Below, piece after piece: positions 1 through 5,748 of a stretch of DNA of 10,767 bases (position 1 is its first letter; every line of letters starts with the position of its first letter). The notes below the pieces were generated by a model that worked only from the letters and a program-made list of their open reading frames with translations, searched no databases and was not told where the DNA came from. A program made the position numbers and the translations under genes. This DNA is from a bacterium (GTDB lineage: Bacteria > Patescibacteriota > Saccharimonadia > Saccharimonadales > Saccharimonadaceae): contig JAJZQE010000017.1 of the NCBI GenBank assembly GCA_021847685.1, forward strand, positions 1-10,767. The letters are read 5' to 3'.

Positions 1-843
1 TTGAGCATACGGCGCTGCTATATAAACATTGCTTGTGTCATACGTATATGGTGCAATATTATCCAGGTATGTCGCCGTGTCAGAAGTAGCCGTAAACTCC
101 GCCATCAGTGTTTTACCCATCAGATACGGATCGGACTGAGCTACCGATTGTATAGTTGTTGGTTTAATATATGGCGATGGTAAAAATGCCGCTAGCGCCA
201 AAACTAAGACTATAAGTACACCACCGCGCACAAATAATACTTTGTGGTTTGCTGGTACGGTCTCAACAACCTTATCTTTCCTATAAGGCTTGGCAATACC
301 AAGCACGCGGACTAACAGATAGTGAAAGAACAACAGCCCCAGAATAGTCAGCGGTACGACGATAATATGAATGCCGTAAATCTGGTTACTGTTCAGTGCA
401 TTTATTAGGTTACCGATGCCACTACCATTATAAAAGTCAGCCCCTTGCAAGCCGCGCCATTGTGAGGTGTAATCACCCCGCAGGACATAGCCAAATTCCG
501 TTTCAGCTAAAACGATAAACATCATAATCACGCCTATCGCCCAGGTCAGACGCCGTGGCTTTTTGAAACCAGAAGTAAAGAAGACAATTATCAGGTGCAA
601 GATAATAAATAGCACAAAGGCTTGTGTAGCCCACATATGAATACTGCGCATATATTGGCCGATGTTATTCGTAAGCCACCAAGTTGGTCCAAAAAAGACC
701 ATAACAATACCGGTTGCGATCAATATCATGAAGGCTATCATCGACAAAAAGCCAAGTGAGTAGAAGAACTTGTTGCCGTAACTCGGCACGTCCTTAATCA
801 TGATATTGCTTAGAGCTTTTACAAGGGGTCGTTTTACTGACAT
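1..843 (-). CDS. Cytochrome b6-type membrane protein, N-terminal part (gene cut by the left window edge)
   Basis: An open frame of 281 codons starts at the ATG at 843-841 and has no stop before the window edge, so the C-terminus is missing. The protein resembles cytochrome b6/QcrB, the quinol-oxidising heme b subunit of bc-type complexes. Visible hallmarks are H69 and H83 (14 apart) in helix B, H159 and H174 (15 apart) in helix D, and a GFKKPRRLTW stretch at 92-101 like the b6 consensus. The 14/15 spacing is b6-like rather than mitochondrial. Membrane helices lie near 26-50, 68-90, 101-120, 155-180 and 203-222. A polar tail follows from about 223, predicted outside the membrane. No cysteine is seen in helix A where b6 attaches an extra heme. 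No Rieske or cytochrome c partner is in view. No clear Shine-Dalgarno precedes the start. Family call is firm; exact complex is unknown. Confidence 0.85.
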   Translation of the reverse strand, partial: MSVKRPLVKALSNIMIKDVPSYGNKFFYSLGFLSMIAFMILIATGIVMVFFGPTWWLTNNIGQYMRSIHMWATQAFVLFIILHLIIVFFTSGFKKPRRLTWAIGVIMMFIVLAETEFGYVLRGDYTSQWRGLQGADFYNGSGIGNLINALNSNQIYGIHIIVVPLTILGLLFFHYLLVRVLGIAKPYRKDKVVETVPANHKVLFVRGGVLIVLVLALAAFLPSPYIKPTTIQSVAQSDPYLMGKTLMAEFTATSDTATYLDNIAPYTYDTSNVYIAAPYAQ

Positions 844-879
844 TTTTATTTATTACCCATAATGGTTGATTTACTTGTA

Positions 880-908
880 ATTATATAAGTGTTTTTAGGT
901 TTTGAACA
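880..908 (-). promoter_or_regulatory. Possible promoter of the cytochrome b gene
   Basis: On the minus strand a perfect TATAAT lies at 885-880, about 36 bases before the ATG at 843. The best -35 at 17 bases' distance is TGTTCA (908-903), a weak match with three of six consensus bases. A start of transcription near 873 would give a leader of about 30 bases. The -10 box is convincing by sequence; the promoter as a whole is only moderately supported. Confidence 0.45.
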
Positions 909-979
909 TAGATATTGTTAGTGGTTATCTTGTACAGTAGTAAGCTTCATAAATCTTGGTAACGAGACTGGGTAGTTAT

Positions 980-1006
980 TTATTCCAGGGGCGTTCCCTG
1001 GAATAA
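980..1006. repeat. Perfect 11-bp inverted repeat (hairpin or operator)
   Basis: The sequence TTATTCCAGGG at 980-990 is followed by a five-base loop GCGTT and its exact reverse complement at 996-1006. It lies 137 bases upstream of the cytochrome b start. Neither strand has a run of T directly after the stem, so it is not a classical intrinsic terminator. It could act as an RNA hairpin in the cytochrome b leader or as a binding site for a dimeric regulator. Confidence 0.7.
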
Positions 1007-1026
1007 AAATAGTCACAAAATAACAC

Positions 1027-1065
1027 TTAAGGAGGTCCGTCCTCTTGATCCCCTCTTGATCCCAT
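1027..1065 (-). CDS. Possible 12-codon leader peptide (MGSRGDQEDGPP)
   Basis: An ATG at 1065-1063 opens 12 codons and a TAA at 1029-1027. A strong Shine-Dalgarno GGAGGAGG sits at 1082-1075, nine bases before the ATG. It matches in strength the sites before the regulator and glycosyltransferase genes in this window. The end of the frame contains CCTCCTT, which could pair with the Shine-Dalgarno and hide it. There is no run of a single regulatory amino acid such as Trp or His. The frame ends about 20 bases before the hairpin at 980-1006. Chance occurrence cannot be excluded for so short a frame, and no clear promoter is seen directly upstream. Confidence 0.25.
   Translation of the reverse strand: MGSRGDQEDGPP
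1041..1062. repeat. Two tandem copies of an 11-bp unit
   Basis: CCTCTTGATCC occurs at 1041-1051 and again directly at 1052-1062 with no mismatch. The repeat lies inside the possible leader peptide frame. Because 11 is not a multiple of three, gain or loss of a unit would shift that frame. Confidence 0.75.
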
Positions 1066-1090
1066 CGACTAAAGCCTCCTCCGTTTGCTT

Positions 1091-1116
1091 ATAAAAATAT
1101 GTAAACACATTTTTAT
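1091..1116. repeat. AT-rich imperfect palindrome
   Basis: ATAAAAATATGT at 1091-1102 and ACACATTTTTAT at 1105-1116 form an inverted repeat with 11 of 12 pairs matching around a two-base centre. The near-absent loop and low G+C make it more like a DNA operator than a stable RNA hairpin. It sits just upstream of the Shine-Dalgarno at 1075-1082. Confidence 0.5.
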
Positions 1117-1195
1117 TTCGCTGCACTGCGCCGAACCAGTAACTATCACCAGGCAAGCTGGCGAGTTACCGGTCCAAATCAAACACAGGACAATG

Positions 1196-1221
1196 AAAAA
1201 CGCCAGACCAAATGGTCTGAC
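1196..1221 (-). terminator. Rho-independent terminator after tRNA-Asn
   Basis: Eight bases downstream of the tRNA CCA end on the minus strand, an 8-bp stem (one G-T pair) with loop ATTT occupies 1221-1202. It is followed by GTTTTT with the T run at 1200-1196. No good terminator is seen between the regulator gene at 1382 and the tRNA, so this element may also end transcripts coming from the ligase-regulator unit. Confidence 0.85.
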
Positions 1222-1229
1222 GATTTTCA

Positions 1230-1304
1230 TGGCTCCGGCGACTGGACTCGAACCAGTAACCTCGAAGTTAACAGCTTCTTGCTCCACCATTGAGCTACGC
1301 CGGA
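1230..1304 (-). tRNA. tRNA-Asn (anticodon GTT)
   Basis: The minus strand folds into a complete 75-nt cloverleaf. The acceptor stem TCCGGCG/CGCCGGA is fully paired, the D stem is GCTC/GAGC, and the T stem ACTGG/CCAGT encloses TTCGAGT. The anticodon loop is CTGTTAA, giving anticodon GTT (Asn). The discriminator is G as in known tRNA-Asn, and the 3' CCA is encoded. The one irregularity is an A-G mismatch at 27-43, closing the anticodon stem with four pairs; E. coli tRNA-Asn has only a G-U there. It has its own promoter and terminator. Confidence 0.96.
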
Positions 1305-1324
1305 ATATTGACGGAACAAGGGCT

Positions 1325-1354
1325 ATTATAACCTTACCCCCGTAGTATAGTCAA
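1325..1354 (-). promoter_or_regulatory. Sigma-70-type promoter of tRNA-Asn
   Basis: On the minus strand TTGACT (1354-1349) and TATAAT (1330-1325) are separated by 18 bases. Transcription would start near 1318, leaving a 5' leader of about 14 bases to be removed by RNase P. Five of six -35 bases and all six -10 bases match consensus, fitting a strongly expressed tRNA. Confidence 0.85.
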
Positions 1355-1381
1355 CGCTATTGTATAGGCGGAGCTATCAAT

Positions 1382-1810
1382 TTAACGATTAAGGTCGGCT
1401 AGTCGAGTTTTCATCGACAAGTGAGCATCATTTAGCCCAAGGACTTTTAAAGCACCGATAAGCACATATAACTCGTCTAGTGTTGTCTCATTTTTCATCT
1501 GTGCGTAGGTGTCAAACCGGACTGTAATGGCGTCAATTAGCCACTTTTCCTGACTTGGCGTAGCCGTCTTTCGCACTGGCGAATCGACATGCGTCGTCAC
1601 AACAGTCAGCGACCGAGCCGAATTATCACTTTTACGTAAATATCCTTTGGTAATCAGGCCGTCGATATGAATCGCAACCGTCGAGACCGACTTATAACCA
1701 AGCGCCCGCATGATTTCGCGGTAACTTGGTCCATAGCCATAGCCTTGAATAAACCCGTCTACAAAGGTTAACAGCTCGCGTTGCCGTTTAGTCGATCGCA
1801 TGTCGCTCAT
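1382..1810 (-). CDS. LexA-type winged-helix DNA-binding protein without protease domain
   Basis: A 142-residue protein read from the ATG at 1810. This start is chosen because GGAGGTGG lies at 1823-1816, five bases upstream; the longer TTG start at 1825 would put that site inside the gene. Residues 3-70 match the LexA N-terminal winged helix: TKRQRELLTFVDGFI, then GYGPSYREIMRALGYKS as the recognition region, then a KGYL wing. In full-length LexA a serine/lysine self-cleaving domain follows. Here residues 71-142 are short, helical and polar, with no such domain, so RecA-driven cleavage is not expected. The gene overlaps the end of the ligase-like gene by 23 bases, implying coupled translation. 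It may control the envelope glycan genes or itself, but targets are unknown. Confidence 0.8.
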   Translation of the reverse strand: MSDMRSTKRQRELLTFVDGFIQGYGYGPSYREIMRALGYKSVSTVAIHIDGLITKGYLRKSDNSARSLTVVTTHVDSPVRKTATPSQEKWLIDAITVRFDTYAQMKNETTLDELYVLIGALKVLGLNDAHLSMKTRLADLNR

Positions 1811-3101
1811 ATTCGCCACCTCCAATAATAAATGCTGCTAGCCCCCACCAAACAATCGACACCGTGTCATCTACCCAAACCGGTAAAAACAGACCGATAA
1901 TAGCCAACCCCAGACCGCTCGCAAACACGCCCAGCGCCAGCCAATTCGCCCGCAGTTGCCACAAACGATTCATTACGCCAATAAAAATCATCAAAAAGAG
2001 AACAAGCCCTAGCCAACCAACTTCGTGAGCCACAAATAAATACTGGTTTTCAATAATTAACGGCGCATTGGTCGTTAGCGAAGCCGAACCGGTACTGCCC
2101 AAGCCGCTACCTAAAGGTTGTTTGACCAGCAGTAGCAAGCCGTCTTGCAGCGAACTTAAATGGCCTTCATTAGAATTAACCGCACTACCACCAGTCGGAT
2201 TCTCGTGCAGCAAAACATTTGACACTACGCTGGTTTTGCTGGCTGCTACTAACCCGCCAGCAATTGCAAAGACAACTACCGCGGTTATAATCCACGCTCG
2301 TCGACTAAACTTCGGCAGGACCGTTGCGCCCAGTATCACCACACCAGCCACAACTGCCGCAATCAAAGCGCTCCGTGAATAACTCGCCAGTAAAGCAACG
2401 ATGCCACCTATCAGTAAGGCTATTATGACTACAATTTGATGTCGCGCCATTTTTGGCTTTTTACCAATTAGCCAGGCCCCCAGGCTAGCCAGCACGATCA
2501 CCGCATACGCACCCAGCGGATTTGGCCCACGCAGCGTGCTGTTAATCCGAATATACTGATGATTTTGGTCAACCGTCAGATATGGCGCGATGGTATGAAC
2601 GTTATAGCCAAGATATTTTAGAACGTCAGCTGGCAAGATAAACACTTGTAAAATCGCAAAACCAACCACAATTAGCGCGCCGATAATGCCCACACGCACA
2701 AATGACCGTCGAAACTGCGGAAATAAGCGGACCGCCAGATAAACTAGAGTAAAAAACAGGACATAGCGGAGGTCAATCATCAGACCGGCTAATATTGCTT
2801 GCAGGCCATTTCTAAACATTATCAGCGACACCAGGTGCAGACCAGCGTATATCATCAAGCCTATCATCAGTGGCTCTTTTAGGATATCCGAGCGCTTCTC
2901 GCGCCAAATTATAATACCCAGTATCACTAAGGCTACACCCATCAAGATTTCTTTCCAGGCTTTCATGATAAGGTCATAGTGTGGCCACAGACTACCCAGA
3001 CCGACCGTAAGTGGTGCGTGCAACACGATTCCACCAAAAATTACCAGTAATATACCAAGGTATAGTCGATCGATTATTGGTAGTTCGCTAACTTTTTTCA
3101 T
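1788..3101 (-). CDS. O-antigen ligase/polymerase-like membrane protein (Wzy/WaaL family)
   Basis: A 437-residue, strongly hydrophobic protein with about ten to twelve predicted membrane helices. The pattern fits the O-antigen ligase/Wzy superfamily (PF04932-like): an arginine before a helix in STLRGPNPLGAYAV (188-201), an SRS motif at 242-244, and a large outer loop (about 290-350) with EGHLSSLQDG (312-321). After it comes IENQYLFVAHEVGWLG (350-365), like the family's closing motif. R191, R243 and H314 are the likely functional residues by analogy with WaaL. Such proteins join lipid-linked sugar chains to each other or to an acceptor on the outer membrane face. Ligase and polymerase cannot be told apart here. 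The gene diverges from the sugar transferase gene, and the regulator gene overlaps its 3' end by 23 bases. Stop is TAA. Confidence 0.8.
   Translation of the reverse strand: MKKVSELPIIDRLYLGILLVIFGGIVLHAPLTVGLGSLWPHYDLIMKAWKEILMGVALVILGIIIWREKRSDILKEPLMIGLMIYAGLHLVSLIMFRNGLQAILAGLMIDLRYVLFFTLVYLAVRLFPQFRRSFVRVGIIGALIVVGFAILQVFILPADVLKYLGYNVHTIAPYLTVDQNHQYIRINSTLRGPNPLGAYAVIVLASLGAWLIGKKPKMARHQIVVIIALLIGGIVALLASYSRSALIAAVVAGVVILGATVLPKFSRRAWIITAVVVFAIAGGLVAASKTSVVSNVLLHENPTGGSAVNSNEGHLSSLQDGLLLLVKQPLGSGLGSTGSASLTTNAPLIIENQYLFVAHEVGWLGLVLFLMIFIGVMNRLWQLRANWLALGVFASGLGLAIIGLFLPVWVDDTVSIVWWGLAAFIIGGGEYERHAID
1816..1823 (-). promoter_or_regulatory. Strong ribosome binding site of the LexA-type gene
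   Basis: GGAGGTGG is five bases upstream of the ATG at 1810 and lies within the last codons of the ligase-like gene. It decides the start in favour of ATG 1810 over the upstream TTG. Confidence 0.85.
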
Positions 3102-3143
3102 TACCTCTATTGTAACCCAGAAAATGATATAATGGGCGCAGTC
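3102..3143. promoter_or_regulatory. Divergent promoter region between the two glycan units
   Basis: On the plus strand TATAAT at 3128-3133 is preceded by TG and one base (3125-3127), an extended -10 promoter that needs little -35 sequence. Transcription would start near 3140, only about four bases before the ATG at 3144. On the minus strand the choice is less clear: TACAAT at 3114-3109 or TATCAT at 3129-3124 could be -10 boxes, both with poor -35 sequences. The GAGG before the minus-strand ATG is only two bases away, too close for a normal ribosome binding site. The two promoters overlap within 42 bases, so firing from one side should hinder the other. Confidence 0.6.
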
Positions 3144-4580
3144 ATGCCAACTAGAAACGTCAAATTATACAGCCTAATCTTAATTATCATCGACATTTTT
3201 TTCCTGTTAGCCGCCTTTACGATTGCCTATATCCTGCGCGTTCAATACGACCCGCGGCCTCTGCTTAGCAATGTCCACGCCTACGACTACCTGTTCTCGT
3301 TCCTTGTAATTATCCCCTTTTGGATATTAATCTTTGCGACACTCGGTCTATACCAACCCCGCGTCTATCAAAGTCGTTTACTTGAATGGAGTAAGGTTTT
3401 AATCGGTACTTTTGTTGGAATTTTACTAGTCATCGGCTGGCAATACGTCAGCGGCCAAAACATTATTCCAGCCCGCCTGGTCGTCGTTTATGCATTTGTT
3501 GGTTCGTTGTTTTTAATCATAGCCGAACGCGAAATCTTACGCTACATTCGCGGCTTGATGTTTAAATACGGCATAGGCATCAAGCGAGTTTTAATTATCG
3601 GCACATCTGACACAACGATTGATATCGCCTTAAACCTCGCCAACACTGAAAAAAGTGGTTACAAAATCGTCGCGATTGCCGGACCAAAAAAAGTCATGCC
3701 GACTGACCTCGATACCTTGCACTATTCACTAATCGAGACCGCCTTAAAAGACATTCGCGACAACAAAATTAACGCTATTATCCAGACCGATCTATATGAT
3801 TCGTCCGAGCGCAATCAACGGATCCTAAGCGCCGCTCAAACTAACCACATTGATTATAGTTTTATACCTGGCGAAGCTGAGTTTTACTCGGGCAAAAACA
3901 GCATCGACATTTTCCTGGGCTATCCGATGATTTCGGTTTACCAAACGCCGTTAGTCGGCTGGGGAGCCATCGTCAAGCGTATCTTTGACCAAATCTCATC
4001 TACCATACTAATCATCGTGCTGTCACCAGTTTACCTACTTATTTTCTTGATTAAAAAGATAGTTGATCCGGGTCCAGCCTTTTACATTAGCCGCCGACTC
4101 AGTCGCTTTTCCAAGCCAATTGGCCTGATTAAGTTTCGCAGTATGGACGCTAAGTATGGCAGTCGTGACGCCGCCGACGAATTCCGCGAAATGGGCCGCG
4201 AAGATTTGGCATTAGAGTACGAAAAAAACCGCAAAGTCGATAACGATCCGCGCATTACTAAATTTGGCGCCTTCTTGCGCTCGACCTCACTCGACGAACT
4301 ACCACAATTCTTTAATGTCTTTGTAGGTCAGCTGAGTCTCGTTGGACCGCGACCGATCTTGCCCCAAGAAGTCAAAATGGCGTCAGGTCGGGCTGCGCTA
4401 CTGCACAGTGTAAAATCGGGTGTAACCGGGTTGTGGCAAGTATCAGGCCGAAGTGAATTATCATTCGAAGAGCGTATCGAATTAGAGCTGTTTTATGCTC
4501 AAAACTGGTCATTCTGGCTGGATATTAAAATCTTATTTAAAACCATCGCCGTGGTCTTTCGTCGTCGAGGAGCCAAATAG
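3144..4580 (+). CDS. Polyprenyl-phosphate sugar-1-phosphate transferase (polyisoprenyl glycosylphosphotransferase)
   Basis: A 478-residue membrane enzyme that transfers a sugar-1-phosphate from a nucleotide sugar to undecaprenyl phosphate, the first step in building a lipid-linked glycan. It has four N-terminal helices (about 11-127), a CoA_binding_3/Rossmann-like region (about 146-262), a re-entrant hydrophobic segment near 284-305 and a bacterial sugar transferase domain (PF02397) to the end. Motifs seen are IKFRSM, DPRITKFGAFLR, SLDELPQFFNV with the catalytic Asp-Glu pair at about 384-385, LVGPRP, and GVTGLWQVSGR. Length and layout match the WbaP/CpsE type; the sugar (Gal, Glc or other) cannot be read from sequence. 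I prefer ATG 3144 because the in-frame ATG at 3132 falls inside the -10 box. It overlaps the next gene by one base. Confidence 0.9.
   Translation: MPTRNVKLYSLILIIIDIFFLLAAFTIAYILRVQYDPRPLLSNVHAYDYLFSFLVIIPFWILIFATLGLYQPRVYQSRLLEWSKVLIGTFVGILLVIGWQYVSGQNIIPARLVVVYAFVGSLFLIIAEREILRYIRGLMFKYGIGIKRVLIIGTSDTTIDIALNLANTEKSGYKIVAIAGPKKVMPTDLDTLHYSLIETALKDIRDNKINAIIQTDLYDSSERNQRILSAAQTNHIDYSFIPGEAEFYSGKNSIDIFLGYPMISVYQTPLVGWGAIVKRIFDQISSTILIIVLSPVYLLIFLIKKIVDPGPAFYISRRLSRFSKPIGLIKFRSMDAKYGSRDAADEFREMGREDLALEYEKNRKVDNDPRITKFGAFLRSTSLDELPQFFNVFVGQLSLVGPRPILPQEVKMASGRAALLHSVKSGVTGLWQVSGRSELSFEERIELELFYAQNWSFWLDIKILFKTIAVVFRRRGAK
4567..4572 (+). promoter_or_regulatory. Ribosome binding site of the GT4 gene
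   Basis: GAGGAG lies seven bases before the GTG start at 4580, inside the final codons of the sugar transferase gene. It supports the GTG start and translational coupling across the TAGTG stop/start overlap. Confidence 0.8.
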
Positions 4581-5704
4581 TGCCTGGGCCAAAAATTGCG
4601 ATTGTCTGTGAATTTTTAACAACAATGGGCGGCGCCGAAAACGTCGTATTAGAGCTCCACAAGATGTTCCCCGCCGCTCCAATCTATACAGCACTTTATA
4701 ACGCCGACAAGGTGCCAGCCTTTAATGGCGCCGACATTCGCACTACCTACCTTCAAAAGTTGCCTAGGTTTTTACGCAGAACCCACCGCTTGTTTCCGAC
4801 GCTTGGCGTCAATGCTTTTAAAAAGCTGGACCTTAGCGCCTTCGACATTATTATTACCAGTGCCTACCTAAACGCCAACCAGGTACAAAAAAGCCGGCCC
4901 AACCAAAAAATCATCAGTTATTGTCACACGCCAGCTCGCTATTACTGGAGCCATTATGATTTATATCGTAAGGAACCCGGTTTTGGCGCCCTGAATCCAA
5001 TTATCAAACTTATCTTCCCGATACTTGTCAAAAAGCAGCGCAAGTTAGATTACACGGCCGCCCAAAATGTCGATGTCTTTATCGCCAACAGTACCGAAAC
5101 GCAAAAACGTATCAGAAAATATTATAATAAGCCATCGACGGTCATTTATCCGCCAGTAGCCGTCGAGCGTTTCGAACCCGCTCGCACGCGCGCCGATTAC
5201 TATGTTACCCTTGGCCGACAATTACCTAACAAGCGATTTGACCTGGCCGTGGCGGCTTGTAAACAACTCGACATCCCGCTAAAGGTGTTTGGCAACGGCC
5301 CGATGCACAGCGAGCTGACACGCCTTGCAGCTGGCAGTAACAAAATCGAGTTTTACACCGACCGATTTGGTGATGCCAACGATGCCGCCGTTGAAGATGC
5401 CCTAAATCACGCAAAAGGCTTTATTTTCCCAAGTGACGAGGATTTTGGCATCGTCACTGTCGAAGCCCTGGCCGCCGGTGCACCGGTAATCGGTTGGGAT
5501 AACGCCGGCACCAAAGATATCGTCCAAAATGGTGAAAGTGGCGTTTTATTCGCCCGTCAGACCGTGGCCGATGTCGTCCAGGCGATTAAGCAAGCCGAGC
5601 AAACCACCTTTATGCCCGCCACCCTTCGCCGTAAGGCCAAACGATTTGATACATCATTATTTGTCACCAAAATTCGTAAAATTGTTAATGATCAACTAGT
5701 TTAA
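4580..5704 (+). CDS. GT4-family glycosyltransferase (mannosyltransferase-like)
   Basis: A 374-residue cytoplasmic GT-B glycosyltransferase starting at GTG, whose first base is the last base of the preceding stop codon. The N-terminal acceptor half has the glycine loop MGGAENVV (16-23) and SYCHTPARYYW (113-123). The C-terminal nucleotide-sugar half has LGRQLPNKRFDLAVAA (211-226), FGNGP (237-241), and the GT4 signature E287-x7-E295 in SDEDFGIVTVEALAAG. The GR-x3-KR-x-D block resembles WbaZ-like mannosyltransferases that use GDP-mannose, which fits the guanylyltransferase at the right edge; donor identity remains inference. Its coupling to the sugar transferase suggests it adds the second sugar to the lipid carrier. 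Stop is TAA. Confidence 0.88.
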   Translation: MPGPKIAIVCEFLTTMGGAENVVLELHKMFPAAPIYTALYNADKVPAFNGADIRTTYLQKLPRFLRRTHRLFPTLGVNAFKKLDLSAFDIIITSAYLNANQVQKSRPNQKIISYCHTPARYYWSHYDLYRKEPGFGALNPIIKLIFPILVKKQRKLDYTAAQNVDVFIANSTETQKRIRKYYNKPSTVIYPPVAVERFEPARTRADYYVTLGRQLPNKRFDLAVAACKQLDIPLKVFGNGPMHSELTRLAAGSNKIEFYTDRFGDANDAAVEDALNHAKGFIFPSDEDFGIVTVEALAAGAPVIGWDNAGTKDIVQNGESGVLFARQTVADVVQAIKQAEQTTFMPATLRRKAKRFDTSLFVTKIRKIVNDQLV

Positions 5705-5735
5705 GACTTAAAAATCACGCGTAGACCACAAATTT

Positions 5736-5748
5736 GGCTATTTTAGCC
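5736..5748. terminator. Weak hairpin between convergent genes
   Basis: GGCTA at 5736-5740 and TAGCC at 5744-5748 form a 5-bp stem with a TTT loop between the GT4 gene and the convergent surface-protein gene, overlapping the latter's TAG stop. On the minus strand the stem is followed by AAATTTG, which lacks a good T run, and on the plus strand by TAAAGC. It may contribute to ending transcription but is a poor intrinsic terminator. Nothing better is seen in the 33-base gap. Confidence 0.3.

Larger units (their letters stand above)
844..1195. other. Gene-free leader region between cytochrome b gene and tRNA terminator
   Basis: No substantial gene is visible in this stretch. It contains several structured elements listed separately: an 11-bp inverted repeat (980-1006), a 12-codon mini-ORF with a strong ribosome binding site (1027-1082) that includes an 11-bp tandem repeat, an AT-rich palindrome (1091-1116), and a nested inverted repeat (1139-1169). 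Longer frames crossing the region on either strand also run through the tRNA and are not credible genes. Such structure suggests a regulated leader or a small RNA, but nothing matches a riboswitch class I recognise. Confidence 0.5.

Noticed and set aside
1..183. Plus-strand open frame at the left edge
   Set aside because: It is antisense to the clear cytochrome b coding frame and has a composition typical of a shadow frame.
980..1006. Inverted repeat considered as an intrinsic terminator
   Set aside because: The stem is strong but neither strand has a T tract immediately after it.
1139..1169. Nested inverted repeat GTAACT/AGTTAC with CCAG/CTGG inside, considered as a degenerate second tRNA or small RNA
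   Set aside because: No acceptor or anticodon arm can be assembled and there is no T run after it; kept only as a note with the T-arm copy.
1069..1345. Open frames on both strands across the tRNA and its terminator (1085-1345 plus, 1069-1290 minus)
   Set aside because: They run through a complete tRNA cloverleaf and its terminator, have no family resemblance and lack convincing ribosome sites.
3132..3143. ATG at 3132 as start of the sugar transferase
   Set aside because: This ATG overlaps the TATAAT box at 3128-3133, so a transcript from that promoter would not contain it.
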